A DNA stretch of 64,000 nt from Flavobacterium hydatis (lineage in GTDB: Bacteria; Bacteroidota; Bacteroidia; Flavobacteriales; Flavobacteriaceae): positions 62,001-126,000 of the forward strand of contig NZ_JPRM01000015.1 in assembly GCF_000737695.1 (NCBI RefSeq), read 5' to 3'. The translations under genes and the position numbers were made by a program. This document shows positions 52,556 through 61,756 of this stretch, in pieces. The notes below the pieces were generated by a model. It was not told the origin of the DNA. It did not search any database and saw only the letters and a program-made list of their open reading frames with translations. The number at the start of each line of letters is the position of its first letter. Within the stretch, counting starts at the first letter, position 1.

Positions 52556-53710
52556 TTAATCCGAATTTAAATAAAATAAATCTGATGCGATTCCATCAGT
52601 CAGGAATTTTCCTTTTGCTGTTGGTCTTAAAATATTGTTCTCGATATAAACCAATTCATCATTTAGAAACTTTTCTACTTGTTTTTTTAGATAAACTAGA
52701 TAATCGGTTCCAAATTCATTTTCGATTCTATCTAGTGAAACTCCCCAAATAGTTCGTAATCCAGTCATAATATATTCATTATAACGGTCGGATACCGAGA
52801 GAACTTCCACTTCATTTGGCAATTGATTATCCTGAATTGATTTAAGATAAAGTGAATTATTCGAGATATTCCAACTTCTGGAAACACCATCATAACTATG
52901 CGCCGAAGGTCCTACTCCAATATATTTTTTACCCAGCCAATATGCCGAATTGTTTTTAGAAAAGTAATTCTCTTTTCCGAAATTTGATAATTCGTAATGA
53001 ATAAAACCGTTTGCTTCAAGAGTTTCTACCAAAATCATAAAATGTGCCGAAGCCACTTCGTCGTTTGGCTTAGCAACTTTTCCTGTTTGTATTAATTTAC
53101 TCAAAGCAGTTTTAGGTTCTACCGTCAATGCATAACTCGAAATATGTGGGATTCCGAAACTCAATGCGGTTTCGATATTATGTTTCCATTTTTCGTTGCT
53201 CATTCCAGGAACTCCGTATATCAAATCCAAAGAGATATTATCGAAGTATTTAGTTGCTTCTTCCAGACATTTTTTGGCTTCCACCGAATTATGAGCACGA
53301 TTCATCATCTTTAAATCATCTTCAAAAAAAGACTGAATCCCAATACTCAAGCGGTTTATCTGACTTTTTGACAACTCAAAAATTCGTTCTGCAGATAAAT
53401 CATCTGGGTTAGCTTCGAGTGTGATTTCAGGATTTTCTACAACATTATAATTCTTGTAAACTTCTGAAATTAAAAAGTTTATTTCGTCATTTGTTAATAC
53501 CGAAGGAGTTCCACCACCAAAGTAAATGGTTTCAATTTGATTGTCATTTCCTGTGGAATCAAGAAGTTCAAACTCATTTTTTCGCATGGCAATTTCTTTG
53601 GCAATAGCCAAAACCATATCGTCTTTCTTCTTCATTGAAGTCGAAAAATGAAAGTCACAATAATTACAAGCCTGCTTGCAGAATGGTATGTGAATATATA
53701 TTCCTGACAT
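52556..53710 (-). CDS. hemW: Radical SAM heme chaperone HemW
   Basis: A 384-residue radical SAM protein. The iron-sulfur motif PFCKQACNYCDFHF gives CxxxCxxC at about residues 10-17 and the SAM-binding GGGTPS follows near residue 70. The C-terminal HemN-like domain is complete. It has no N-terminal extension with the extra cysteine pattern of true coproporphyrinogen dehydrogenase HemN, so the heme-chaperone HemW assignment is preferred. It starts 72 bases after RuvC. Confidence 0.92.
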   Translation of the reverse strand: MSGIYIHIPFCKQACNYCDFHFSTSMKKKDDMVLAIAKEIAMRKNEFELLDSTGNDNQIETIYFGGGTPSVLTNDEINFLISEVYKNYNVVENPEITLEANPDDLSAERIFELSKSQINRLSIGIQSFFEDDLKMMNRAHNSVEAKKCLEEATKYFDNISLDLIYGVPGMSNEKWKHNIETALSFGIPHISSYALTVEPKTALSKLIQTGKVAKPNDEVASAHFMILVETLEANGFIHYELSNFGKENYFSKNNSAYWLGKKYIGVGPSAHSYDGVSRSWNISNNSLYLKSIQDNQLPNEVEVLSVSDRYNEYIMTGLRTIWGVSLDRIENEFGTDYLVYLKKQVEKFLNDELVYIENNILRPTAKGKFLTDGIASDLFYLNSD

Positions 53711-53713
53711 TTT

Positions 53714-53784
53714 TTAGTTTTCAGTCTCAGTCTCAATTTTCAGTCTCAGTTAGCTACTGTTACTGAAAACTGGAACTATAAACT
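53714..53784. repeat. CAGT/ACTG-arm inverted repeat, copy 4
   Basis: Left AGTTTTCAGTCTCAGTCTC, right CTACTGTTACTGAAAACTGG. The AGTTTTCAGT and ACTGAAAACT words pair directly. Between two minus-strand genes, hemW and ruvC. Confidence 0.65.
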
Positions 53785-54337
53785 ATTTCTTAACTCGTTC
53801 CTCATTTTGTTTTACAAATGCATCCCAGCCTGTGTAACTCTTTGCTCCGATTACTTTTCCTGAGTTAAAAAAGTGACAAACGGCAGCTGCTAAACCATCA
53901 GTACTATCTAAGTTTTTAGGTAATTCTTTTAATCCTAAAAGTTGTTGAAGCATTTTGGCAACTTGTTCTTTACTAGCATTTCCGTTTCCGGTAATTGCCA
54001 TTTTTATTTTTTTAGGTTCATATTCCGTTATCGGAATATCTCTCGAAAGCCCTGCTGCCATTGCAACTCCTTGTGCTCTTCCTAACTTAAGCATCGATTG
54101 AACGTTTTTACCAAAGAAAGGTGCTTCAATTGCAATTTCATCCGGATTATGCGTTTCGATTAATTCGATGGTACGTTCAAAAATGATTTTTAGTTTCTGA
54201 TAATGATTGTCATATTTGGACAATTGCAATTCATTGAGCTGCAAAAATTCCATTTTTTTATTGACGATTTTTATCAATCCAAAACCCATAATTGTCGTTC
54301 CTGGGTCGATTCCTAATATGATGCGTTCTTTTGTCAT
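53783..54337 (-). CDS. ruvC: Crossover junction endodeoxyribonuclease RuvC
   Basis: A 184-residue Holliday-junction resolvase of normal length. The catalytic acids are visible: Asp11 in ILGIDPGTTIMG, the Glu in AIEAPFFG, and the Asp pair region DSTDGLAAAVCH near the C-terminus. It acts with RuvAB in recombination, cutting four-way junctions. No ruvA or ruvB is adjacent. The last 20 residues are basic (AKSYTGWDAFVKQNEERVKK). Confidence 0.95.
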   Translation of the reverse strand: MTKERIILGIDPGTTIMGFGLIKIVNKKMEFLQLNELQLSKYDNHYQKLKIIFERTIELIETHNPDEIAIEAPFFGKNVQSMLKLGRAQGVAMAAGLSRDIPITEYEPKKIKMAITGNGNASKEQVAKMLQQLLGLKELPKNLDSTDGLAAAVCHFFNSGKVIGAKSYTGWDAFVKQNEERVKK

Positions 54338-54342
54338 TATTT

Positions 54343-54452
54343 TTTGTTGCGCTAAGTTTCACTAAGTAGACAAGAGCCACGAAGAATTATTTATCCTCAT
54401 TTAAATCTTTGCGTTTCTTCGTGATTTTCTTTGTGAGTCTTTGCGAAATAGC
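54343..54452. repeat. CTTTGCG-word spacer repeat, copy 6
   Basis: GCGCTAAGTTTCACTAAGTAG and CCACGAAGAAT on the left, and CTTTGCGTTTCTTCGTG and CTTTGCGAAATAG on the right. More degenerate than the other copies. Confidence 0.5.
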
Positions 54453-54485
54453 TTTTTTACAATAGTTTTTCCTTTACTTTGCAGC

Positions 54486-55433
54486 ATGATTTCAATTCCT
54501 CACAAAGCTAAACAATTCCTTGTTCTTGTAGTCAAACTTTTGATTGTAGGTGGCGCATTCTACTTTATTTATAATCAACTTGCCCAAAATGACAAACTCG
54601 ACTGGCAGAAGTTCATTGTTTTATTCAAAAAGAACCAATCGGTTTCGGGAATTGCATTCATTTTATTATTTAGTGTTTTAAATCGCTATTTCGAAATCTT
54701 AAAATGGCAAAATCTGGCTCAAGTTATTCATAAAATATCAGTGTCTGAAGCTACAAAACAAGTTCTTGGCGCTCTAACCGCTGGACTTTTTACACCAAAC
54801 GGTATTGGGGAATATGCTGGAAAAGCATTGTTTTTTGAGAAAAAAGATACTAAAAAAGTGGTTTTCTTAAACCTGATTTGTAACGGAATACAAATGGTTC
54901 TAACTGTTGTATTTGGAATTTTTGGGTTGATGTATTTTAACTCTAAATACAATGTGATTACGCCAACAACGGTCGCATTACTTTTTGGACTGCTTGTAGC
55001 TTTATTTCTTGTAGTTTTTGTATTAAAGAAAATCACTATCAAAGGATATTCTATCGAGAAACTAATTCATAAGATTAATGAAATCCCAAAACCTATTCAT
55101 CAAAGAAATATCCTTTTAGGAATTTGTCGATACCTTGTTTTTTCGCATCAATACTATTTTCTGTTTCTCGCTTTTGATGTTGACTTGCCTTACATTACAC
55201 TAATAGCAACAATCTCTTCTGTCTATTTCTTAGCTTCGTCTTTACCTACTTTTCAGTTTCTGGATTTTGCTGTAAAAGGAAGTGTTGCCGTTTATTTCTT
55301 CGGAATTCTTGGCGTAAACGAATGGATTGTGATTTTTATATCTACTTTAATGTGGTTCTTAAATGTAGTTTTGCCGGTTGTTATAGGAAGTTATTATGTC
55401 TTAAATTTTAAAACTAAAATCGCCAAACAATGA
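54486..55433 (+). CDS. Lysylphosphatidylglycerol synthase TM-region / flippase-like protein
   Basis: A 315-residue integral membrane protein with eight or so helices. The ATG at 54486 is preferred; an in-frame TTG at 54441 would read spacer sequence. The pattern LGALTAGLFTPNGIGEYAGKALFF matches the UPF0104/LPG-synthase transmembrane family, which moves lipids across the membrane. It lacks the soluble synthase domain of MprF. It overlaps the following glycosyltransferase by 4 bases, suggesting that both act on one surface glycolipid. Confidence 0.85.
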   Translation: MISIPHKAKQFLVLVVKLLIVGGAFYFIYNQLAQNDKLDWQKFIVLFKKNQSVSGIAFILLFSVLNRYFEILKWQNLAQVIHKISVSEATKQVLGALTAGLFTPNGIGEYAGKALFFEKKDTKKVVFLNLICNGIQMVLTVVFGIFGLMYFNSKYNVITPTTVALLFGLLVALFLVVFVLKKITIKGYSIEKLIHKINEIPKPIHQRNILLGICRYLVFSHQYYFLFLAFDVDLPYITLIATISSVYFLASSLPTFQFLDFAVKGSVAVYFFGILGVNEWIVIFISTLMWFLNVVLPVVIGSYYVLNFKTKIAKQ

Positions 55434-56530
55434 TAATTCTGTATACCATAACACTCATTTATTCTCTTATTATAGCTTGGCTTAGTTATGGTTTTACTAA
55501 AATTAAAAAATATCTATCTACCGAATTACCTCCTAAAACCCGTTTTACGATTGTAGTTCCTTTTAGAAACGAAACAGAAAATTTACCGTTTCTTTTAAAG
55601 AGCATTTCGAGATTAAATTACCCTATCGAACTGTTTGAAGTAATTTTGGTTGATGACGATTCTGAAGAATCATTCTGTATTCTGTCTGAGAAATTCAGTA
55701 TTCGAATAATTGAGAATATTCGCGTTTCTAATTCTCCTAAAAAAGATGCGATTACCACTGCTATGCAACATGCATCGACTGAATGGATTATTACAACCGA
55801 TGCTGATTGTATTGTTCCTGAAAATTGGTTACAAACTCTGGATAATTACATTCAGCTTCACGATGTTTCGATGATTGCTGGTGCGGTTACGTATGAATGT
55901 GATAAATCCTTTTTGCATCATTTTCAGCAATTGGACTTAACGAGTTTACAAGGCGCAACAATTGGGAGTTTTGGCATAAATAAAGGTTTTATGTGCAACG
56001 GTGCTAATCTTGCTTATACCAAATCATTATTCGAAAAACTGAATGGTTTTGATGGGAATAACAAAATTGCCAGCGGCGATGATGTTTTTTTATTACAAAA
56101 GGCAATCGCAGCGTTTCCTGAACAGGTGCATTATTTAAAAGCGGAGGAAAATATCATACTCACAAAACCAACTTCCGATTGGGAAAGCTTGTTTCATCAG
56201 CGGGTTCGTTGGGCGGCTAAAACTGGTTCGTACCAAAGCGTGTTTGGAAAATTATTAGGTATTATTGTTTTTCTTGCCAATTTAAGTGTGGTTATAACTT
56301 GGATTTTATTTTTAGCACTGCAAATAAACTACATTAATCTATTGGGTATATTGGCTTTCAAGTTTGTACTTGACTCGATATTACTTTATCAAACCAATTC
56401 TTTTTTGACCAAAAAACAAATGCGTTTCTTTATTCTATCAAACTTGTGGTATCCGTTTTTTAGTACTAGTGTTGCTTTATATAGTTTATTGGGAAGTTAT
56501 GAATGGAAAGGAAGACAATTCTCTAAATAA
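55430..56530 (+). CDS. Family 2 glycosyltransferase, membrane-anchored
   Basis: A 366-residue glycosyltransferase. After an N-terminal helix comes the GT-A fold: FTIVVPFRNETENLPFLLKS, the VDDDSEE acidic cluster, TTDADC (DxD) and the acceptor/base region ASGDDVFLLQKA with the QRVRWAAK motif at about residue 262. Two or three helices end the protein. Such enzymes build polysaccharides or glycolipids. The 4-base overlap with a flippase-like gene supports a shared lipid-linked substrate. Confidence 0.9.
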   Translation: MIILYTITLIYSLIIAWLSYGFTKIKKYLSTELPPKTRFTIVVPFRNETENLPFLLKSISRLNYPIELFEVILVDDDSEESFCILSEKFSIRIIENIRVSNSPKKDAITTAMQHASTEWIITTDADCIVPENWLQTLDNYIQLHDVSMIAGAVTYECDKSFLHHFQQLDLTSLQGATIGSFGINKGFMCNGANLAYTKSLFEKLNGFDGNNKIASGDDVFLLQKAIAAFPEQVHYLKAEENIILTKPTSDWESLFHQRVRWAAKTGSYQSVFGKLLGIIVFLANLSVVITWILFLALQINYINLLGILAFKFVLDSILLYQTNSFLTKKQMRFFILSNLWYPFFSTSVALYSLLGSYEWKGRQFSK

Positions 56531-56551
56531 TATTCTGATGGAAATGATGGC

Positions 56552-56630
56552 TCTAGCCCTGATGGAAGCGGCATCCTTTATATGGCTTTTTTTGCCATAA
56601 AAAGATATAGCGGACAGCAGGAATAGCTTC
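56552..56630 (-). ncRNA. Structured repeat element, copy C (possible Flavo-1-like RNA)
   Basis: On the minus strand: GAAGCTATTCCTGCTGTCCG, ATATCTTTTT, hairpin ATGGC-N7-GCCAT, AAAGGATGCCGCTTCCATCA, GGGCTAG. The ends match copy B while the central arms differ in sequence yet still pair, which is what a conserved structure would show. Confidence 0.55.
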
Positions 56631-56721
56631 AAAAATTAATTTCTAAAAATTTGAAAGAGTTAAAAAACAAAGATCTAAGGAACTAGATTTCAAGTATAAA
56701 ATGACCTAATTTCTTAAATTA

Positions 56722-56805
56722 TATCCTATTTTATCATAGCTCACGGTTTCAACCGTGTGGTACGGATTGTGATAATTGCGCTCCAACGGTTTAAACCGTT
56801 GGCAA
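56722..56805 (+). repeat. ACGGTT two-hairpin element, copy 2
   Basis: ATCCTATTTTATCATAGC, hairpin ACGGTTTCAACCGT, a linker with GTGATAATTGCG, then the perfect 20-base palindrome CCAACGGTTTAAACCGTTGG. Same order as copy 1 at 35808-35895. Confidence 0.68.
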
Positions 56806-56864
56806 TGGTCCTCATTTTTTGGATGATAAGTTTTCGTAGAAATCTAATGACTTTGCATTTGTAG

Positions 56865-56898
56865 ACCTTTGTCAAAGTTAAAAAACTTTGACAAAGGT
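56865..56898. repeat. TTTGTCAAAG hairpin repeat, copy 3 (perfect)
   Basis: ACCTTTGTCAAAGTT and its exact complement pair over 15 bases with loop AAAA. It lies just past the stop of the minus-strand DUF4184 gene. Confidence 0.75.
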
Positions 56899-56913
56899 TG
56901 TGATAGGAGTTTT

Positions 56914-57627
56914 TTAAATACTTTTTCTTTCTCTGAAAATTAATCCCGTAAGAGTTAGTGCCAAAAATAGTGAGGAAATTGCGCTTACAACTACGCTTCC
57001 TATTTGTTTAAATGTCATTCCTGATGCAAATCGTATACTCAGGATTATTACCGTAATCGCTATTACTGAAAACCAATATTTCAGGTTGATTTTATTAGGT
57101 TCGTCAATTTTTATGGGCAATTTATAGATATAAAAAAGGATTAATCCCATCCCAATTAAAGAGCTTAAATGTTGGGCGATTTTATAAGCAGGAATAGAAT
57201 ATAGTTCTCCTCCCAAAAAAGATATTCTTTCTACAAAATATCCATTTATATGTGTGAATGAATCCCAAAATATATGAGAAGAAATCCCAAAAATGAATGA
57301 AATTATAACTATCCAGATATTAGACTTAAAGTAATTTAACCAGTTGCTTTCTTTAAGAACATATAATCTTTCTTTGAAAAAACCAGGCAGATTGTCTATT
57401 AATGGTCTTTTTATTATTTGATGAAATAGGAATGCAACTAAAACGCCCAAAGGAATATCTACGAGAAACACACCTAAGAAAGTATGCCCGATATCGCCTT
57501 GCATTTTCATTCTGAAAAAATATTCTAAATCGGGAGACATTGACCCAATTACCAATCCTGTTGCTGAGAGCTTTTTATTCTTTAAAAATGGCAGAACAAT
57601 GGCTGGGTGCGAAAAAGTAAATGGCAC
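56914..57627 (-). CDS. DUF4184 family membrane protein
   Basis: A 237-residue membrane protein with about six helices. The N-terminal MPFTFSHPAIVLPFL, GSMSPDLEYFF and the histidine patterns GHTFLG and SHIFWDSFTH match DUF4184, a family of putative membrane-bound metal-dependent hydrolases of unknown function. The lipoprotein gene upstream ends 3 bases before it starts, so they are probably co-transcribed. Confidence 0.88.
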   Translation of the reverse strand: MPFTFSHPAIVLPFLKNKKLSATGLVIGSMSPDLEYFFRMKMQGDIGHTFLGVFLVDIPLGVLVAFLFHQIIKRPLIDNLPGFFKERLYVLKESNWLNYFKSNIWIVIISFIFGISSHIFWDSFTHINGYFVERISFLGGELYSIPAYKIAQHLSSLIGMGLILFYIYKLPIKIDEPNKINLKYWFSVIAITVIILSIRFASGMTFKQIGSVVVSAISSLFLALTLTGLIFRERKSI

Positions 57628-57630
57628 TAC

Positions 57631-58107
57631 TTATTCTACTTTTAGAATTACTGGTAATATAAATTGGGTTTTTACAGGAATTCCGCGTTTTATGGCTGGA
57701 TTAACTTTTGGGAAATCGACTAATCGTGCGCGCAAGATGCTGTCGATTTTTACGGTATCGTAAGCCACGGAATCTTTTGGGAACTGTGGTTCGAATTTCA
57801 TTGTGGCATTAGGAAAAATTGTCACTTTTACCTCGATCGTATCTAGTTCTGGATAGAGAATTGCAAGCGTATCGCTACTTAGTTTCTGCTGGATAAGTTG
57901 TGTCATTATCTCGAAGAAACATTGTTGTCGCTGCTTTTTGTTTTCAATCTTCTCGCAATCGACCACAGACGGAAACTCATCGACTTCTTTCCAGTTAATC
58001 GATTTTAGCTCTTTTTGCAATAATTCTTTTTCAGAAGGAACTTGCTTCTCAAAATATTGACAAGAGTTAAATAAAAGGATTACTAATAAAAGGGAAAACT
58101 GCTTCAA
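57631..58107 (-). CDS. Lipoprotein with TonB-C-like region
   Basis: A 158-residue lipoprotein. The start is uncertain: the longest frame begins at a TTG at 58149, but a TTG at 58107 gives a textbook lipoprotein signal, MKQFSLLLVILLFNSC, and is used here. The C-terminal part (KIDSILRARLVDFPKVNPAI KRGIPVKTQF) resembles the TonB-C domain. Its function is unknown. It is the middle gene of a three-gene minus-strand group. Confidence 0.7.
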   Translation of the reverse strand: MKQFSLLLVILLFNSCQYFEKQVPSEKELLQKELKSINWKEVDEFPSVVDCEKIENKKQRQQCFFEIMTQLIQQKLSSDTLAILYPELDTIEVKVTIFPNATMKFEPQFPKDSVAYDTVKIDSILRARLVDFPKVNPAIKRGIPVKTQFILPVILKVE

Positions 58108-58149
58108 GTGTTTGATTTTGAATTGAACTATTAATTTATAAAAATACAA

Positions 58150-58533
58150 TTATTTTTTTTGAGAAGCTTTGTATAATAAATAATCTTCATAGCTTTCTGA
58201 TAGCCACTCTTCTTTGTTTTTTGCTGCAATCTCCTTTTGTGCAGGATATAAACTAGCCAATCGGTCAGAGAAAGTAGCAATTTGTACTGTATAATTATAA
58301 AACTGTGTTTTAGTTAAAACTACATCGGGATTGCTTTTAGTTTTAAAAAAATCAAAAAAAAGTGCATCAAAATCTTTCATTGAAAAATTTAATACTTTTT
58401 TCTTATTACTTTTATAAATGCTATCCTGAAGTAATCGATCGTCTATTGAAAGTTTTTTAGTTTGCGCATAAGTACTTGTACTGATTGAAAAAATCAAGGT
58501 ACAAAACAATACAAATTGCAAAAATCTAGGCAT
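58150..58533 (-). CDS. Secreted hypothetical protein
   Basis: A 127-residue protein with a signal peptide (cut near STYAQ, residue 24). The mature part is helical and Lys-rich, with DFDALFFDFFKTKSNPDVVL and YNYTVQIATFSDRL. No domain was recognised. It lies immediately before the lipoprotein gene on the same strand; together they may form an envelope pair of unknown role. Confidence 0.65.
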   Translation of the reverse strand: MPRFLQFVLFCTLIFSISTSTYAQTKKLSIDDRLLQDSIYKSNKKKVLNFSMKDFDALFFDFFKTKSNPDVVLTKTQFYNYTVQIATFSDRLASLYPAQKEIAAKNKEEWLSESYEDYLLYKASQKK

Positions 58534-58582
58534 GGACGAATCTAACTAAAGGTTTGTAGGCACAAAATTACAAAAAAATTAT

Positions 58583-59083
58583 ATGGATTCACTATTATTG
58601 TTACTTGGCTTTATATGTATGATTGTTGGTATTTTAGGTAGTTTTTTACCCGTTTTACCCGGAATAAGCCTTAGTTGGATTGGTTTATTATTGCTTTATA
58701 TGACAAAAGTCGTTCCTATGAATTATTGGGTTTTAGGAATTACTCTGGCTGTTACAATCGTTATTTCTGTTTTAAACTATATCATTCCCGCCAAAGGAAC
58801 TAAGAAATTTGGCGGAAGCACTTATGGAGTTTGGGGGACTAATATTGGCTTGGTCGTAGGTATTTTTGCTCCAATTCCGTTTGGGTTTATTATTGGTCCT
58901 TTTGCAGGAGCGTTTATTGGTGAATTAATCTACGACTCTAAAGATCATAATCGCGCTTTAAAAGCCGCAACAGGTTCGTTTATTGGTTTTCTGGCATCGA
59001 GCTTTATAAACTTTATGCTTTGCATTATTTTCTTCGGTTTGTTTCTTACGATTGTATGGCAAAATCGAGCTGGATTATTCTAA
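58583..59083 (+). CDS. DUF456 family membrane protein
   Basis: A 166-residue membrane protein with four to five helices. The pattern LGSFLPVLPGISLSWIGLLL and the glycine-rich PFGFIIGPFAGAFIGELIYD match DUF456, a family of unknown function. It ends only 2 bases from the convergent MFS gene, so no terminator fits between them and antisense overlap of transcripts is likely. Confidence 0.88.
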   Translation: MDSLLLLLGFICMIVGILGSFLPVLPGISLSWIGLLLLYMTKVVPMNYWVLGITLAVTIVISVLNYIIPAKGTKKFGGSTYGVWGTNIGLVVGIFAPIPFGFIIGPFAGAFIGELIYDSKDHNRALKAATGSFIGFLASSFINFMLCIIFFGLFLTIVWQNRAGLF

Positions 59084-59085
59084 AT

Positions 59086-60675
59086 TTAAAAACTATTCCA
59101 AACTCGATTTTTAAACACATCAAACGTTTGTTTTAAATGCTGATTAATTCCTAACAGAACTACAACAATCAATAATCCGTAACCTACAGCAGTAAAAATC
59201 TCCATATTCGACAGTAGAATAGATTGCTTGGTTACTGATCCTAAAATTTGTTTCATCGCCAGAAGATTAGCTTCGTCTGGACTAAATCCTTTACTCACGA
59301 AGCTTTGTGCTGTTTGTGCAATTCGGCTTTGTGTTTCAGGATTTTCGGGTGCAATAAATTGAGTCAGTTTTGTAAAGTGTGATTTCTGAAAAAACTTCTC
59401 TGCATTTTGCATAATACAAAACCCAATTGTGCTTCCCCAAAAACGACCAGAAACCCCAATTGCTCCAGAATATGGTGCTAAACCTGTAGGAACCGACGAC
59501 ATTGTAAACAAAACCAGCGGCACAAATAAAACTCCTACTGCAACTCCTTGCAAAATATAAGGTATTGCCATTGCCGATAATGAAAGATCTGGCACAAAAA
59601 GGAACGTAAACCACAGGTGAAATACAGCTAGAATAAAAAATCCTAACATAAAGATATATCTTGATGCTACTGTTTTTGCAAGAAATACTGCGGCAAGAAC
59701 CATCCCGATTACGTTACCGATTACGTTAAGAAACTGAACATGTGCCACACGTGATGGCTCCCAGTTCCAGACGCTAAACATAGTACTATGGCAAATATTA
59801 AGTGTTGCTCTACCGATATAAAAAAGAAAAAACAACAAGAAACCTATTCGTAGATTAGCATATCTAAAAACATTCAGATCAAAACAAGGTCGCTTTACAT
59901 GCAATTGTCTGAAGATAAATAAGCCCGTCGATATTAATGATGCAATTAATGCAAATCGGATTTCGAAGGATTCAAACCAATATTTTTTCTCGGCATAAAC
60001 AAAGAAATACGCTCCGCACAATATGGCTATTAGCAATAAAACAAAGCTTGTCCAGTCTATTTGATACAAAGGAATTTTTCGGTGAAGACGACTATCATTA
60101 AACGTTATCATTATTAATAAAACGCAAATAATCTGGAATAATGCAGAACCATACGCCATGTATTTCCAGTCGTAATTCTCTAAAAGCCAAACGGCAATAT
60201 TCATTATAAAAGGCGATGATAACAACAGTGCTCCATAATTAAAGGTAAACCCAATTATAATTGCATTTTTAGACTTAAATCTAGTTATTAATAATTGCCT
60301 TAACGGAACACCTGGTAAAGCCATAAGGAAACCTTCGGCCATTCTTATCATTATAAACAACGAAAAGTTCTTTACATAAGCCGATAACATTATAGTAATA
60401 GCGATTAGACAGAATACTGCAATCAGGTATTTTCTGGTGGGGAAAAATTTAGAAAATCGACTTTCTATTAATATCGTAGCAAGCAATGTTCCGTATGTAA
60501 CGCACATCGAAAATTGCAAATCCTCTGGTTCTATATCTAGAAAACTTGCTGCATAAGTAACATTTGAAGAGTAAACTCCCAACAAAATCATGGAATGCAA
60601 CATGCAAAAAAACAAGATTACAATGATTGCCCAATTAGGAACCCATGATTTAAAAACGCTTGTATTATCTAACAT
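59086..60675 (-). CDS. DHA2-type MFS multidrug transporter (EmrB-like)
   Basis: A 529-residue inner-membrane drug:proton antiporter with about 14 helices, typical of DHA2. It is the third gene of a TolC / HlyD-type / MFS operon, beginning 4 bases after the adaptor gene. The loop after helix 2 contains ESRFSKFFPTRKYL, a weak form of the MFS motif. Together the three proteins would form a channel across both membranes. Substrates are unknown. Confidence 0.9.
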   Translation of the reverse strand: MLDNTSVFKSWVPNWAIIVILFFCMLHSMILLGVYSSNVTYAASFLDIEPEDLQFSMCVTYGTLLATILIESRFSKFFPTRKYLIAVFCLIAITIMLSAYVKNFSLFIMIRMAEGFLMALPGVPLRQLLITRFKSKNAIIIGFTFNYGALLLSSPFIMNIAVWLLENYDWKYMAYGSALFQIICVLLIMITFNDSRLHRKIPLYQIDWTSFVLLLIAILCGAYFFVYAEKKYWFESFEIRFALIASLISTGLFIFRQLHVKRPCFDLNVFRYANLRIGFLLFFLFYIGRATLNICHSTMFSVWNWEPSRVAHVQFLNVIGNVIGMVLAAVFLAKTVASRYIFMLGFFILAVFHLWFTFLFVPDLSLSAMAIPYILQGVAVGVLFVPLVLFTMSSVPTGLAPYSGAIGVSGRFWGSTIGFCIMQNAEKFFQKSHFTKLTQFIAPENPETQSRIAQTAQSFVSKGFSPDEANLLAMKQILGSVTKQSILLSNMEIFTAVGYGLLIVVVLLGINQHLKQTFDVFKNRVWNSF

Positions 60676-60679
60676 TATG

Positions 60680-61732
60680 TTATTTGTGTTCGGCTACAAC
60701 AGTTATATTCATTCCGGCACGAAGAAAATCAGCTTGTTCACTTGTGTCTTTTAATTTTATTCTCACTGGAATTCTTTGTTCTATCTTGATAAAGTTTCCT
60801 GTGGCATTATCTGGTGGCAATAATGAAAATCGCGCACCACTGGCTGGAGATAACGAAGCAACTATCCCTATAAATTCTTTATCATTAAGTGCGTCTGCAT
60901 GTATTTCGACTTCCTGACCAATGGTTAAAAACTGAACTTGAGTTTCTTTAAAGTTTGCTGTAATCCATTTTTCTTTACTTACCATCGACAATAAAGTTTG
61001 TCCTTCTTTTATCATTTGTCCTGGCTGAATTGTTTTCTTGGCAACCCATCCGTCATAAGGCGCAGTAATTACTGTGTACGAAAGAAACAAAGCAGCATTA
61101 TCTGCCAATGCTTGTTTGGACTGAATTACTGTTTGCGCTGTCGGAACATTTGCCGCAGCTTGAGATGTATTTAAAGTTGAAGAATCAATTCTATTACTCA
61201 TTTCCTGATAATGTGCCTGGGCCGATTCGTAATCTGCCTTTACTTTCTCTAGTTGTTGTTCGGTTGCAGCTTCTTCTTTTACCAAAGCTTTGTAACGTTG
61301 GTATTCTAATTGTGTTTTCCAAAGATTGGTTTTGGCTGCAGCCAATTGCGATTTTCCAATTGTGGTTGCGCTTGCGGTTGTTGCCACATTTTTCTCGACA
61401 ACAACACTATTTCTTTTAGCACTTTCTACATCAGCCAAAGCTACATCTAGTCTTGATTTATACTCGCGATTATCTATAACTAGTAAAGTATCTCCTTTAT
61501 GTACAAACTGATTTTCCTCATAACGAACTTCCTGAACGTAACCAGTAATCCTGGACATAATAGGCGTAACATATTGCTCAACCTGAGCATCATTAGTTTC
61601 TTCGTGATTTTTATTAAAAACATAAAACCAAATTCCCAAAACGATTCCGCTTAAAACAAGCAAACACGCAATAACAGTTATCAATGTATGAAACGACTTA
61701 TTAGCTCTTGTTTCATTTTTTATCTTTACCAT
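60680..61732 (-). CDS. HlyD/EmrA-family membrane fusion protein
   Basis: A 350-residue periplasmic adaptor. An N-terminal membrane anchor lies at about residues 18-38, then the lipoyl half-motif VEQYVTPIMSRITGYVQEV, a long coiled-coil hairpin (about 85-200) and the second lipoyl half and barrel (NAALFLSYTVITAPYDGWVA, then KKTIQPGQMI). It joins the MFS pump to the TolC channel encoded upstream. The coiled coil is of EmrA rather than RND adaptor length. Confidence 0.92.
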   Translation of the reverse strand: MVKIKNETRANKSFHTLITVIACLLVLSGIVLGIWFYVFNKNHEETNDAQVEQYVTPIMSRITGYVQEVRYEENQFVHKGDTLLVIDNREYKSRLDVALADVESAKRNSVVVEKNVATTASATTIGKSQLAAAKTNLWKTQLEYQRYKALVKEEAATEQQLEKVKADYESAQAHYQEMSNRIDSSTLNTSQAAANVPTAQTVIQSKQALADNAALFLSYTVITAPYDGWVAKKTIQPGQMIKEGQTLLSMVSKEKWITANFKETQVQFLTIGQEVEIHADALNDKEFIGIVASLSPASGARFSLLPPDNATGNFIKIEQRIPVRIKLKDTSEQADFLRAGMNITVVAEHK

Positions 61733-61756
61733 AAAATTTTATTCTCTTTTTAAAAT

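Larger units (their letters stand above)
56531..56913. other. 383-base repeat nest without genes
   Basis: Contains structured element copy C (minus strand), the second ACGGTT two-hairpin element and the perfect TTTGTCAAAG hairpin. The same three families occur together at 35498-36207. No gene seen. Confidence 0.8.

Noticed and set aside
59336..59614. 92-codon minus-strand frame
   Set aside because: It is another reading frame of the MFS transporter gene on the same strand; there is no sign of a real overlapping gene.
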